The translations under genes and the position numbers were made by a program. DNA of 64,000 nucleotides, taken from contig CAJQHR010000024.1 of assembly GCA_905478225.1 (NCBI GenBank), forward strand, positions 1 to 64,000, given 5' to 3'. This DNA comes from an uncultured Crocinitomix sp. (GTDB lineage Bacteria > Bacteroidota > Bacteroidia > Flavobacteriales_D > Crocinitomicaceae). Every line of letters starts with the position of its first letter. Within the stretch, counting starts at the first letter, position 1. The notes beneath the pieces were generated by a model. That model was not told the origin of the DNA. It saw only the letters and a program-made list of their open reading frames with translations, and did not search any database. Below are positions 43,378-53,118 of the stretch, in pieces.

Positions 43378-45165
43378 CTATTTAAAATGCTCAAAAACAA
43401 TCTTGCCTTTCGCAAATCCAATTGCCTTTATCAATTCGGCCATTGAGGCTTCTTTAACGCATTTCACAGATTTAAAATGTTTAATTAAATCGGTAGACGT
43501 TTTTTCCCCTATGCCAGTTATTGTGGTCAATTCTGTTCCTAAGGCATTTTTACTCCTTTTATTTCGGTGATGCGTAATTCCAAAACGGTGCGCCTCGTTT
43601 CTTAAGTGTTGAATTATTTTTAATGATTCTGATCGCTTGTCAATATAAACGGGAATCGAATCGCCTGGGAAATAAATCTCCTCTAATTTTTTAGCAATAC
43701 CAATCACCGTAATTTTACCACGCAAGCCAAGTTTGTCAATACTGTTCATGGCGGAGCTTAATTGACCCTTCCCACCATCAATAATTGCAACTTGGGGCAA
43801 AGACTCACCCTCTTCTAAAAGGCGCTTATATCTACGGTAAACCACTTCTTCCATTGAGGCAAAATCGTCTGCGCCAACAACGGTTTTAATGTTGAAATTG
43901 CGATAGTCCTTTTTACTTGGTTTTCCATTCTTAAAAACGACACAAGCCGCAACAGCATTTGTCCCGTGAAAATTCGAGTTATCAAAGCATTCGATATGAA
44001 CTGGCCATTCTTTTAACCGCAAATCCTTCTTCATTGTTTCCATGATTCGCTCCACATGCCGTTCAGGATTTACTAACTTCTCTTGCTTATGCTTTTCAAT
44101 CATAAAGAACGTCGCATTTCGCAATGACAAATCGAGCAACGCCTTTTTTTCACCACGCTGTGCATATGTGAATTTTAAATCTGGGAATGATTTTCCAAAT
44201 TTTATGTCTGTAATTATTTCTTTCGATTCATCTCCATAACGTTCGCGCATATCAATAAGCACAAAGGGCATTATTTGTTCGGGGTTTTCTTCTAATTTCT
44301 TTTTAACCTCAATGGTATGTCCATGTATGATTGCCCCATTGCTAATTTTAAGAAAATTCACATAGGCCGACTTGTCATCCTCCTTTAAAGTAATCACATC
44401 AACATTATGAATTGTTGGGCTCACCACCGCAGATTTAGAATAATAATTCTGCAAATTATGAATCTTATTTTTTACTTCTAATGCAGCTTCATAATTCAAA
44501 TCCGCCGAAAATTTCTCCATCAAAATTTTCATTTCCCTAATCACAGAATGCACATTCCCTTTCAAAATATTTGTGATTTCATCAATGTACTTTTGATACT
44601 CGGCTTCGCTTTGTTTGTCCTCACATGGTCCTTTGCAATTGCCAATGTGATATTCCAAACAAACCGTATAATTCCCTTTTTTAATCGCTTTTTCTTCCAA
44701 ATTTAAGCGGCACGTGCGCAATGGATAAACGTCTTTAATTAAATCCAAAAGCGTATACATCATTTTTACAGAAGCATAGGGGCCATAATATTTAGATCCA
44801 TTTTTAATGACCCGCCGAGTTGAAAATATTCGGGGATAGGCTTCATTCGTTACACAAATCCAGGGGTATGTTTTATCGTCTTTGAGCTGAATATTGTACT
44901 TGGGCATGTACTTCTTGATCAGATTATTTTCCAAAAGAAGGGCGTCCATTTCCGTGTCAACCACCAAGTATTTTATCTCGACAATTTTGCGAACAAGAAT
45001 ATAGGTCTTCCCGTTTTGCTGAGATTTATTGAAGTAAGAGGAAACCCTTTTTTTAAGATTTTTCGCCTTTCCAATATAAATGATCACATCATTTTTATCA
45101 TAGTATTGATAAATTCCCGGGCTGTTCGGAATATGTTTTATCTTATCGCGGAGGTGCTCAAACAT
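43378..45165 (-). CDS. uvrC: Excinuclease ABC subunit C
   Basis: 595 residues. The N-terminal GIY-YIG nuclease (SPGIYQYYDKNDVIIYIGKA) makes the 3' incision. A UVR motif (about 205-240, ILMEKFSADLNYEAALEVKN) binds UvrB. The RNase H-like 5' nuclease domain shows IECFDNSNFHGTNAVAAC and VVGADDFASMEEVVYRRYKR. The helix-hairpin-helix tail (TTITGIGEKTSTDLIKHF) binds DNA. It cuts damaged DNA in nucleotide excision repair together with UvrAB, which are not in this window. A TAAATTTG box lies five bases before the ATG. Confidence 0.96.
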   Translation of the reverse strand: MFEHLRDKIKHIPNSPGIYQYYDKNDVIIYIGKAKNLKKRVSSYFNKSQQNGKTYILVRKIVEIKYLVVDTEMDALLLENNLIKKYMPKYNIQLKDDKTYPWICVTNEAYPRIFSTRRVIKNGSKYYGPYASVKMMYTLLDLIKDVYPLRTCRLNLEEKAIKKGNYTVCLEYHIGNCKGPCEDKQSEAEYQKYIDEITNILKGNVHSVIREMKILMEKFSADLNYEAALEVKNKIHNLQNYYSKSAVVSPTIHNVDVITLKEDDKSAYVNFLKISNGAIIHGHTIEVKKKLEENPEQIMPFVLIDMRERYGDESKEIITDIKFGKSFPDLKFTYAQRGEKKALLDLSLRNATFFMIEKHKQEKLVNPERHVERIMETMKKDLRLKEWPVHIECFDNSNFHGTNAVAACVVFKNGKPSKKDYRNFNIKTVVGADDFASMEEVVYRRYKRLLEEGESLPQVAIIDGGKGQLSSAMNSIDKLGLRGKITVIGIAKKLEEIYFPGDSIPVYIDKRSESLKIIQHLRNEAHRFGITHHRNKRSKNALGTELTTITGIGEKTSTDLIKHFKSVKCVKEASMAELIKAIGFAKGKIVFEHFK

Positions 45166-45170
45166 CAGTA

Positions 45171-45178
45171 CAAATTTA
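45171..45178 (-). promoter_or_regulatory. TAnnTTTG -7 box of uvrC
   Basis: The minus strand reads TAAATTTG, five bases before the uvrC ATG at 45165, as at rhlE and the DUF2480 gene. It implies a leaderless or near-leaderless message. The -33 element is unclear. Confidence 0.48.
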
Positions 45179-45255
45179 ACCCTAAATTTTCAAATTTTCT
45201 GGAAACAGAGGCATAGATAATAGTTGCCGTTTAATGAGGGGTAATTTCCTAATGA

Positions 45256-45286
45256 TTGGTTATGTCTGCACAGTTGAGTATATTTG
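45256..45286 (+). promoter_or_regulatory. Bacteroidota promoter of the M43 protease gene
   Basis: TTG at 45256-45258, a 20-base spacer and TATATTTG at 45279-45286, the same shape as the two surface-protein promoters. It overlaps an open GTG-type start at 45256 and fixes the true ATG at 45307. Confidence 0.75.
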
Positions 45287-45306
45287 TTCGGAATAAATTT
45301 AAAATT

Positions 45307-46602
45307 ATGAAAAATGCAATTGCAGTTTTAGTTAGCTTATTATCATTTGCTGCTTTTGGGCAAGATTTTCACCGTTGCTATACGCATGAAGCCATGCTAG
45401 AGCAGGAGGAGAGAACGTCTGGTTATATTGGTCGAGTAGATGATATTTTTGAGCGTGCAAAGCATTTTGAGAGTCAAGATCGTGAGGATGTTTATACGAT
45501 TCCAGTGGTGGTGCACATTGTGTATAATACAGAGGAAGAAAACTTGGCGGATAGTGTAATTTTTAATCAAATTGAAAGTTTAAATGCAGACTATAGAAGG
45601 TTGAATGAGGATGCCGAAAACGTGCGAGATACCTTTAACACCATTGTAGGAGATACCTTTATTGGGTTTCAATTGGCTTCTTTTGATCCTTCTGGAAATC
45701 CAACGAATGGAATTACCAGAACGAATACAGATGTAGAATCATTTTTCAGTCTTGCTATGTCACCTGCGGAGGGTGTTAAGTTAACGTCAGAAGGCGGAAT
45801 TGATCCATGGGATCAAAGCAGATATTTGAATATTTGGGTATGTGACATGTCTGTTTTTGGAACAGTATTTTTATTGGGCTATGCTACGCCTCCAGACGGG
45901 TTACCGCATTGGCCAGAAGGCGCTACGGATGGATTGGCAGATGGTGTTGTTGTCCAATATGAAGCATTTGGAAGCAATAATCCAAACCCATTAATTGCTG
46001 GTGGAGCGGAAATTGATGTGCGTGGAAGAACAACTACGCACGAAGTGGGTCATTACTTAGGATTGAGACATATTTGGGGAGATGGTGATTGCTTAGAGCA
46101 GGATGGTGTGGATGATACGCCCAACGCCGAGGATCAATCTGGAAGTTGTGATCTTGAAAAAAATACGTGTTTGGATGATATTGCTGATTTAGGAGACTTG
46201 CCTGATATGGTTGAAAATTATATGGATTATTCTCCTGAAACCTGTCAAAACTCCTTTACACTCGGCCAAGTTGGAATCATGCGTGGTGTACTCGAAATAG
46301 AACGATTTGATCTTGTAAACGATAATCCTGCCTTAGGGATTAATTCGGATCAATTGAAGCTGGCAAACTTTAAGCTTTATCCAAATCCTTCAACAGGAAC
46401 CGTACAATTTTCTGTAACAAATTCAGATGAAAACGGAATTTCAAGGATTGAGGTATTAAGTGAAACGGGACAATTTGTCCAATCAATGCAATTGTCTGCT
46501 GGAACTTCATCTACAGAAATAGAAGGATTACCCAGAGGGATTTACTTTGTAAGATTGACGAACGAAACTGGAATTCGCACAGAGAAATTGGTGATTTTAT
46601 AG
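45307..46602 (+). CDS. M43 (pappalysin-like) metalloprotease with T9SS type A tail
   Basis: 431 residues from ATG 45307. Signal peptide (NAIAVLVSLLSFAAFGQ) is followed by a propeptide-like region. The catalytic domain has zinc motif HEVGHYLGLRH with His245, Glu246, His249 and His255, and a downstream NYMDYS Met-turn typical of M43. The last 75 residues form a type A sorting domain (LYPNPSTGTVQFSV, GQFVQSMQLSAG, GIYFVRLTNETGIRTEKLVI). It is exported by T9SS and cuts extracellular proteins. It is divergent from uvrC. Confidence 0.94.
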   Translation: MKNAIAVLVSLLSFAAFGQDFHRCYTHEAMLEQEERTSGYIGRVDDIFERAKHFESQDREDVYTIPVVVHIVYNTEEENLADSVIFNQIESLNADYRRLNEDAENVRDTFNTIVGDTFIGFQLASFDPSGNPTNGITRTNTDVESFFSLAMSPAEGVKLTSEGGIDPWDQSRYLNIWVCDMSVFGTVFLLGYATPPDGLPHWPEGATDGLADGVVVQYEAFGSNNPNPLIAGGAEIDVRGRTTTHEVGHYLGLRHIWGDGDCLEQDGVDDTPNAEDQSGSCDLEKNTCLDDIADLGDLPDMVENYMDYSPETCQNSFTLGQVGIMRGVLEIERFDLVNDNPALGINSDQLKLANFKLYPNPSTGTVQFSVTNSDENGISRIEVLSETGQFVQSMQLSAGTSSTEIEGLPRGIYFVRLTNETGIRTEKLVIL

Positions 46603-46608
46603 GATCAA

Positions 46609-47244
46609 TTACATGCGCACAACAAAGTCATCTGCTGAGCGACGCACTTTTTTATTCTTTGCATTGGCATCATCATTTGATCGGTAACCGATTGGAATGG
46701 CGAGTACTGCACTTAGATTTAATTCATCTAAGCCCAACTCTTTGTTATAGTCTTTGGCTTGAAATCCTTCCATTGGACAAGAATCAACCTTCATGAAAGC
46801 TAGCGTATTCAATAAGTTTCCAAGCGCAATATAAACTTGTTTATCCATCCATATACCAAGTGCTTCATCAGTCATGTCAGCTATTGATCCTAACATCATT
46901 TTTTTAAATCCATCTAAATTTTCTGCTGGAATATTTCTGGTATTGGAAATGTTTAAGATATAATCCTCTATATGCCCTGGATCAACGGTTATTTCTCGGC
47001 ATAAAATCAGCAGATGTGAGGCGTCAACTACCTGTTTTTGCCCATAAGAATATGGTAAAAGAGCATTTCTTTTTTCAGGATCATCAATTACAATTATTTT
47101 CATTAATTGTAATCCGTATGAAGTAGGCGTTAACCTTACTGCATCCAAGATCGTTGATAATTGATCTTCTGTTAGTTTTTTTGATACATCAAATTGTTTG
47201 GTTGCGTATCTTGAATAAAGTGCATCAATAATCTTCTTTTCCAT
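46609..47244 (-). CDS. Nitroreductase-family FMN oxidoreductase
   Basis: 211 residues from ATG 47244 (MEKKIIDALYSRYATKQF); the longer frame to 47265 adds seven basic residues. FMN-binding pattern: SRYATKQFD at the start, RLTPTSYGLQLMKIIVI, ASHLLILCREI, and the Gly-rich end SAVLAIPIGYRSNDD. It belongs with NfsB/dihydropteridine reductase-like enzymes, which use NAD(P)H to reduce quinones or nitro compounds. Convergent with the M43 protease gene. Confidence 0.88.
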   Translation of the reverse strand: MEKKIIDALYSRYATKQFDVSKKLTEDQLSTILDAVRLTPTSYGLQLMKIIVIDDPEKRNALLPYSYGQKQVVDASHLLILCREITVDPGHIEDYILNISNTRNIPAENLDGFKKMMLGSIADMTDEALGIWMDKQVYIALGNLLNTLAFMKVDSCPMEGFQAKDYNKELGLDELNLSAVLAIPIGYRSNDDANAKNKKVRRSADDFVVRM

Positions 47245-47427
47245 TCCTTTTCTTTTTCGAACCAATTAAATAATAGTGCAAATATATGTTGTATAACACT
47301 CATTTCAGCAATTTGTTAAACATGTCTTGATAAAAAACAATGAAATTTAGAATATTTACGGCAAACGTAGCGTTCACCTATTGAGATTTAACTTATATTT
47401 GTTCGTTATCAAAATTAAAAAATTAGA

Positions 47428-47805
47428 ATGACAGATTTGGTAAGATATTCTGACAAAGACCTTGAAGAATTCAAAGAATTGATTGAAGCGAAATTGGTTG
47501 AGGCGCAAATGGACTTGGATTTATTACGTGGTCAATTAGATCATAGTGACGACCATGGAACTGATGATACTGGAAGATCATTTAACATGATGGAAGATGG
47601 TTCTGAAACCATGTCACGTGAAGAAATGGCGCAATTAGCCGTTCGACAAGAAAAATTTATCCAGAATCTAAAAAACGCATTGATTCGAATTAAGAACAAG
47701 ACTTACGGTATTTGCCGTGTTTCTGGTAAATTAATTCAGAAACAACGTCTAAGGCTAGTACCGCATGCGACACTGAGTATCGAAGCGAAACGAGCGCAAG
47801 GCTAA
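47428..47805 (+). CDS. TraR/DksA-family regulator lacking zinc-finger cysteines
   Basis: 125 residues: N-terminal coiled coil (about 1-70; LEEFKELIEAKLVEAQMDLD), central acidic DDTGRSFNMMEDGS region, then the C-terminal box KTYGICRVSGKLIQKQRLRL and VPHATLSIEAKRA. It matches the Bacteroidota DksA-like family. Canonical members have four zinc Cys; only one remains here (GICR). It would enter the RNA polymerase secondary channel and tune rRNA and stress promoters. It precedes lspA by nine bases, as is common in Flavobacteriales. Confidence 0.9.
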   Translation: MTDLVRYSDKDLEEFKELIEAKLVEAQMDLDLLRGQLDHSDDHGTDDTGRSFNMMEDGSETMSREEMAQLAVRQEKFIQNLKNALIRIKNKTYGICRVSGKLIQKQRLRLVPHATLSIEAKRAQG

Positions 47806-47814
47806 GGAAACGGT

Positions 47815-48513
47815 TTGGGTAAAAAAATCATCATCTTAATTGGAGTTATCTTGCTCCTTGATCAAATCATTAAAATTTGGGTTAAAAACTCAATGGAACC
47901 TAACGGCACAATTGGTGTTATAGATGGGTTTTTCCAATTGCATTATGTAGAAAATAGAGGCATGGCTTTTGGCGCAACTTTAGGTGCTGGAGCTGGGCCA
48001 AAATATGCGCTATCATTATTTCGTTTAGCCGCAATTGTTGGAATTGGGTGGTATATTCTTAAACTTATCCGAGAAAACACCTCCCCTAAAGGATTAATTA
48101 TTGCCGTAGGTTTAGTTTTTGCCGGGGCTACTGGAAATTTAATCGACGGAATTTGTTACGATCTTTTTTGGGAAGTTGATGAACTTCGCCCTAATGGGTT
48201 TTTATTAGGCAGTGTGGTTGATATGTTTCAGTTTACCTCTGTTTGGCCTACATGGATGCCAATTGTTAATCTCAATCTACCAGATTTTTTAGGCGGAGCA
48301 AACCTAATAGATATAAAACCAGGCGATTTAATTTTTGGTGCGATTTGGAACTTGGCGGATCTTTCAATTTCAATTGGAGTTGGTCTAATCATTTTCCGTT
48401 ATCGTAGGCTTTTCAGAAAACCGACGACAAAAAAGAAGTCGGATGAAACCGAACCGCCTCCTCCACCAGTGCAAGAGGAAGAAGCTGTGACTGCAGTTCC
48501 AACTGCCGAGTAA
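47815..48513 (+). CDS. lspA: Lipoprotein signal peptidase (signal peptidase II)
   Basis: 232 residues, from TTG at 47815 with AAGGA just before it. Four membrane helices with aspartyl catalytic sites: GNLIDGI and NLADLSISIGVG, plus VENRGMAFG. It removes signal peptides from prolipoproteins. An insertion between the third helix and the last (LPDFLGGANLIDIKPGDLIF) and the Pro- and Glu-rich tail (ETEPPPPPVQEEEA) make it longer than the E. coli enzyme. It serves the many lipoproteins in this window. Confidence 0.94.
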   Translation: MGKKIIILIGVILLLDQIIKIWVKNSMEPNGTIGVIDGFFQLHYVENRGMAFGATLGAGAGPKYALSLFRLAAIVGIGWYILKLIRENTSPKGLIIAVGLVFAGATGNLIDGICYDLFWEVDELRPNGFLLGSVVDMFQFTSVWPTWMPIVNLNLPDFLGGANLIDIKPGDLIFGAIWNLADLSISIGVGLIIFRYRRLFRKPTTKKKSDETEPPPPPVQEEEAVTAVPTAE

Positions 48514-48514
48514 A

Positions 48515-49189
48515 CTACAATAAATTTTCTAACAATGAAATAAGCGCCGCCTCGTTAGGTGAGGTTAATGTATGCAGTTTAAATGCGGTATTGTAATCTT
48601 GAATGGCCTTTTCCGTTGTTTTCCCCATGGCAATAATTTGGGTGTCATTCGCAATTTTGTTCGTTTGAATAAAGCTATTAAAGTTTGAAGGGCTTGTGAA
48701 TAAGATCACATCAAATTTTTCACGGAGATTGTGCAGTTGGTCTAAAGTTTTGTAGGTAATGAGTTCTTTCAGCTTTTCTGGATTGATTTCATTCACTATG
48801 CTGCGCTTTGAAAGATTTCCAAGGGGGAAAAACACGAAGGAATTATCTGGTAATAATCCATTAAATTTTTGACGAATTCGTTCAGGTTCATCAGTCGATT
48901 CTCCTATAAATTCAAGGTTTAATCCCGCCTCTTTTAAAACTAAAGCCGTGCCAGTTCCCAAGGCGGCAATCTTGTTTGCATGAATTGAATAGTGCCTCAA
49001 ATAACTACTTGCTCCTTTAGGTGAACTAAAGAATATCCAATCCGTTGGTGGAATTTTTAGCCCAACTATCGCCTCAACTTCAATAAAAGGCACTTGTTTT
49101 AGTTGAATATCACGATCGGCACACCACCGCTCAACTGCCTTATAGGAGCCTGCTTCTCGCGTAAGGAGTATGGACTTAATCGTTGACAT
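48515..49189 (-). CDS. hemD: Uroporphyrinogen-III synthase
   Basis: 224 residues, two-domain alpha/beta fold typical of HemD: SILLTREAGSYKAVERWCAD, WIFFSSPKGASSYLRHYSIH, IAALGTGTALVLKEAGLNLE, FDVILFTSPSNFNSFIQTNK and IIAMGKTTEKAIQ. It closes and inverts ring D of hydroxymethylbilane. The sequence is divergent, as usual for the family. It overlaps hemC by 14 bases and ends one base from lspA, which converges. Confidence 0.9.
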   Translation of the reverse strand: MSTIKSILLTREAGSYKAVERWCADRDIQLKQVPFIEVEAIVGLKIPPTDWIFFSSPKGASSYLRHYSIHANKIAALGTGTALVLKEAGLNLEFIGESTDEPERIRQKFNGLLPDNSFVFFPLGNLSKRSIVNEINPEKLKELITYKTLDQLHNLREKFDVILFTSPSNFNSFIQTNKIANDTQIIAMGKTTEKAIQDYNTAFKLHTLTSPNEAALISLLENLL

Positions 49190-50072
49190 GTTTTAAATCT
49201 TCAACAATTTTTTCAGCCATGCCCTCTAGCTCATAAGTGTCATACTTAGTTATGTTTGCAGATGAAGATTGGTCTGGCGCGTAACTGACATGAATGTTCC
49301 AATTCTTCTGGTTTTCTTCCGCATATACACCCAAAGGTAATTGACATCCACCTGCTAATAACTGAAGTACTTTGCGCTCAACGCCAATTGCAGCAGCAAC
49401 ATCTTTATGGTTCAATTTGGTTATTACGGCGTTTAATTCAGTGTCGTTTGATCTTATTTGTAAACCTAAAACTCCTTGCGCTGGTGCCGGTACAAATTCG
49501 TGTGGGTCTAACTCAACACAATGCAAATCCGATAAATCGAGTTCAAGCCTTTTAATTCCTGCAGTGGCTAATATGATGGCATCATAATCACCTGATCGCA
49601 GTTTATTAATTCGTGTAGGCACATTTCCCCGCAAATCTTTCAATTGTGCATCTGGTCGAATGCGCATCATTTGCGATTTTCTTCTTGCAGACGAAGTTCC
49701 AACTATTGGATTTTCTTTCAGCTCCAGCAACGCTTCAGGATTAACTGAAGATTTTAATACGAGAAGCTGATCGGTTGGATTTTCACGATAAGAAACGGCG
49801 CCTATCCTTAAGCCATCAGGTTGACTTGTTTCAAGATCTTTATGGGAATGCACGGCTAAATCAATTTCTTTGTTCAGCAAGGCATCTTCAATTTCTTTTG
49901 TGAAAAATCCTTTCCCCTCTATTTTATCAAAGCTTAAGTCTTGAATTTTATCCCCTTTTGTGACAATGATTTTTAGCGAGACGGCATGACCTAATTTTTC
50001 AAGCGCATCCTTTACAAAATTTGCTTGCCAAAGTGCTAAGTCACTCCCTCTTGAACCAATTGTTATCTTCAT
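49176..50072 (-). CDS. hemC: Porphobilinogen deaminase
   Basis: 298 residues. Signature ITIGSRGSDLALWQANFVKD at the N-terminus, LAVHSHKDLETSQPDGLRIG in the middle, and LRGNVPTRINKLRSGDYDAI, then the cofactor-bearing Cys243 in AGGCQLPLGVYA. It joins four porphobilinogen units to hydroxymethylbilane. Start overlaps the hemA stop by four bases. Confidence 0.96.
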   Translation of the reverse strand: MKITIGSRGSDLALWQANFVKDALEKLGHAVSLKIIVTKGDKIQDLSFDKIEGKGFFTKEIEDALLNKEIDLAVHSHKDLETSQPDGLRIGAVSYRENPTDQLLVLKSSVNPEALLELKENPIVGTSSARRKSQMMRIRPDAQLKDLRGNVPTRINKLRSGDYDAIILATAGIKRLELDLSDLHCVELDPHEFVPAPAQGVLGLQIRSNDTELNAVITKLNHKDVAAAIGVERKVLQLLAGGCQLPLGVYAEENQKNWNIHVSYAPDQSSSANITKYDTYELEGMAEKIVEDLKHVND

Positions 50073-51298
50073 TGCGTTTGTTTTTTCGTCAACATGTTTT
50101 TTGCCATAATCATAGGAACGCTTACGTATTTTTTTTCCATATAATTTAAAATTTTATTGAGTACGGCTTTTGATTTGTCATCCAATTCATCCATGTCTCT
50201 AGCAAAAACCTTGTCAACGGCAGTTTTTCGTATCTTCTTCACGTGATTTGGAATGTCACGCATTTTAAGCTCAATTTGCCGCATTTCAAAGGTGAACTTA
50301 AATTCCTCTAGGGCCTCAAATATAATTTGGCGCACCTTTAACAATTCTTTACGGCGTTCTAGCAAGTTTTTTTCTGAAGTTTTTTTCAGTGTTTCAACAG
50401 AAATATAATTCACTGAAAAAGCCTTGTAAACACTTTTTTCCACATCATTCGGAATGGCTAAATCAATAATGTGTTTCTGTTTAGTGTCAGGTAAAATAGC
50501 GGTGTAAATATCTTTTGTTAGCACTGTTCCTGCAGCTCCTGTGCATGAAACAATTACATCAAAGCCATTTTTATGGGCTGACAAATCTTTCAGTGCATAT
50601 CCCTCAGCGCCATATTTATTCGCCAGTTTTTTGGCATTTTCTACAGTGCGATTAAACACTACAAGGTTGCGATAACCATCTTCCTCAAAAAATTTGCACA
50701 TGTTCTGATTTGTAATTCCAGAACCAATTATTAGGATGCGTGCATTTAATGGAATTGACCTTTTCATCAATTCGCGGTAAGCCAATGATACTACCGAAAC
50801 GGATTTTTCGGCAATTGATGTATCAGTATAAACCTTCTTGGCAGTTTCAATCGTATGTCTAATAATTACGCGCAACGTATCTCCGGATAAACCAGTTGCT
50901 TTGGCAAAATTATAAGCGTTTCTAACCTGCGAAATAATTTCACGTTCGCCCAGCACCATAGAGTCTAAAGAGGAAGCTACTTCGATTAAGTGATTCACGG
51001 CGTTTATTCCATTCCACGTTCTGGCTTTCTTTCGAATGGATTCGGCATAGGTTTCATCCCAGTCTGAATTGAAATTACGCACAAATTCACTGATAAAGTT
51101 TTCGGGTAACGCATCAGTGGTCACAAAAATGAACTCCACACGATTGCAAGTAGACAAGTACATGATTTCGGTTAGATGCAAGGCTTCTTTCAAAGCACCC
51201 ATCTTGGCTGGAATTTCATCTTTTTCAAGGTGAAATTGCCCTAGTTTTTTTAATCCGATCCCGGCGTGCGTAAATGCTATTATATTGAATCTTTCCAA
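50069..51298 (-). CDS. hemA: Glutamyl-tRNA reductase
   Basis: 409 residues. Catalytic Cys51 in YLSTCNRVEFI, substrate loop MVLGEREIISQVRNAYNFAK, NADPH-binding ARILIIGSGITNQNMCKFF, and the dimerisation coiled coil at the C-terminus. It reduces glutamyl-tRNA to glutamate-1-semialdehyde, the first step of the C5 heme pathway. It is the first gene of hemA-hemC-hemD, and divergent from the helical-repeat gene at 51568. Confidence 0.96.
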   Translation of the reverse strand: MERFNIIAFTHAGIGLKKLGQFHLEKDEIPAKMGALKEALHLTEIMYLSTCNRVEFIFVTTDALPENFISEFVRNFNSDWDETYAESIRKKARTWNGINAVNHLIEVASSLDSMVLGEREIISQVRNAYNFAKATGLSGDTLRVIIRHTIETAKKVYTDTSIAEKSVSVVSLAYRELMKRSIPLNARILIIGSGITNQNMCKFFEEDGYRNLVVFNRTVENAKKLANKYGAEGYALKDLSAHKNGFDVIVSCTGAAGTVLTKDIYTAILPDTKQKHIIDLAIPNDVEKSVYKAFSVNYISVETLKKTSEKNLLERRKELLKVRQIIFEALEEFKFTFEMRQIELKMRDIPNHVKKIRKTAVDKVFARDMDELDDKSKAVLNKILNYMEKKYVSVPMIMAKNMLTKKQTQ

Positions 51299-51567
51299 TT
51301 TGTTTTATTAAGGTGACAAAAGTCTACATTTCGAAGCCCTACTTTGTCATAAAAATGTCATAGAACTCGTGAACTGACAATTGTCATTGATTTAATTCAA
51401 TTATGATACCCGCATTCTTTTCATTTCTAAGATCTAAAAATCCGTTTAATAAATAAACATGTTTATTGAGTACACAAAACGACCATTAAACCAGTTTATT
51501 ACCGTTTATCCTTCTTATTTAGCTTAGATTGATAAAAAATTAAGTAGTTAAAACCCCAATTTTATAT

Positions 51568-53118
51568 ATGTCTAACAAAGTATCAAGTCACTTATTTGAA
51601 CTTATAAAAAGTTTAAACAAGTCGGAAAAACGTTATTTTAAGTTGTTTTCTTCTCGGCACACAATTGGAGAAGAAAATGGATATTTGAAGCTTTTTGATT
51701 TTATTGACCGAATGGATACCTATCAGGAAGATCTGATTTTTATGCATTTTAAAGGACAGGCTTTATTGAACAAATTTTCCATTACCAAAGCGCGTCTATA
51801 TAGTAATATCCTTAGAAGTTTGGATTCTTTTAATGCCAACACCTCCCATGATGCGCAGTTGTATCGTTCCATTCACTGTTCTGATATCTTGTACGATAAA
51901 GGCCTTTATAAGCAATGTGAAAAACTACTAAAAAGTGCCGAAAAACAGGCGAAGAAATATGAGCGTTTCAATCTTCTTTTAGAAATCAAACAAAAGCAAA
52001 AAAAGTTAATAGAAAACGAGCTGTACACCGAGATTAAGGCGGTGCAAATAACAAAGATGTTTGAAGAGGAAAAAACCTTGATTGATGAAATAAAAACGGA
52101 TCATCAATTGTGGAATGTAAAGAGTTTGCTTTTTCAGGAAATTAACATCAAAGGAAATGTACGTAATGAGCAAGACACTCTAAAATTGAAGGAATTGGTA
52201 GATCGGATTTCTAATATTAATGTAAAAAACTATTCAACTAAAATTAATTACCTCTATAATCACATCTACGGCGCGTATTATTTTTCGGTGAATGATTTAG
52301 AGTGTTCTTATCACCATTTGCAGGCAAACGTTAATTTGTTGGAGGATCATTCCACTACTTTTAAGAACCGCCCAAATTTATATTTTTCCGTACTAACGAA
52401 TATTATTTATATCTCAACTCGTCTCAAAAAATATGATGAGGCTGAAGAATATTTGTTTAAATTGAAGCGGTTATCTTCAGATCGAAAGAGCCAAAAGACA
52501 TTGGATTTAGACATCAAGTATTTCTCTAGTTCATCTAGTTTAGAACTCTTTTTATTGATTGAAAAAGGAGATTATCATAAAGCCGAGGAACTCGTTCCAC
52601 AAATTGAAGAGGCTTATCGATTATATGGTGACCACATTAATAGTTTGCGCAAAGCTTATATTGATTTTAAAGTCGGCATCATTTATTTGTCCATTGGTGA
52701 ATATTCGAAAGCCTTAAATTGGATTAATAAGGTATTGAATGAAAGCAAGATTGATCAAAAGCAGGATATTTATTGCTTTGCACAATTGATTAATTTGATT
52801 TTGCATTTTGATTTGGACAACAGTCGCTTTTTGCCTTACGCCATTAATTCAACTAAGCGTTATTTAAAAAACAAAAAACGCATTTATGCTTTTGAAGAGT
52901 TGTTTTTGAAATTGATTACTCGAATGGCAAAGTCGGATGGATTCTTTGATTTAGAAGAAAAATTAATACCTATTGAAAAGGAATTAATTGAGTTAAAGGC
53001 TGACCCTAAAGAACAAGTTGTTTTTGAATATTTCGATTTTCTAACATGGGTGCAAAGCAAGTTAAAGCGCAAAACCTTTATGGAGCTTAAAAAAGAAGCA
53101 TTCAACTTGGCGAGCTAA
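51568..53118 (+). CDS. Large cytoplasmic helical-repeat (TPR-like) protein
   Basis: 516 residues, all helical with no signal peptide. Opening segment SSHLFELIKSLNKSEKRYFK is a conserved start I recall from Bacteroidota hypothetical proteins. TPR-like helix pairs follow (YDKGLYKQCEKLLKSAEKQA, KKYDEAEEYLFKLKRL, LSIGEYSKALNWINKVLNES). There is no enzymatic motif. Likely a protein-protein scaffold; no function is known to me. It is divergent from hemA, 269 bases apart. Confidence 0.75.
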   Translation: MSNKVSSHLFELIKSLNKSEKRYFKLFSSRHTIGEENGYLKLFDFIDRMDTYQEDLIFMHFKGQALLNKFSITKARLYSNILRSLDSFNANTSHDAQLYRSIHCSDILYDKGLYKQCEKLLKSAEKQAKKYERFNLLLEIKQKQKKLIENELYTEIKAVQITKMFEEEKTLIDEIKTDHQLWNVKSLLFQEINIKGNVRNEQDTLKLKELVDRISNINVKNYSTKINYLYNHIYGAYYFSVNDLECSYHHLQANVNLLEDHSTTFKNRPNLYFSVLTNIIYISTRLKKYDEAEEYLFKLKRLSSDRKSQKTLDLDIKYFSSSSSLELFLLIEKGDYHKAEELVPQIEEAYRLYGDHINSLRKAYIDFKVGIIYLSIGEYSKALNWINKVLNESKIDQKQDIYCFAQLINLILHFDLDNSRFLPYAINSTKRYLKNKKRIYAFEELFLKLITRMAKSDGFFDLEEKLIPIEKELIELKADPKEQVVFEYFDFLTWVQSKLKRKTFMELKKEAFNLAS

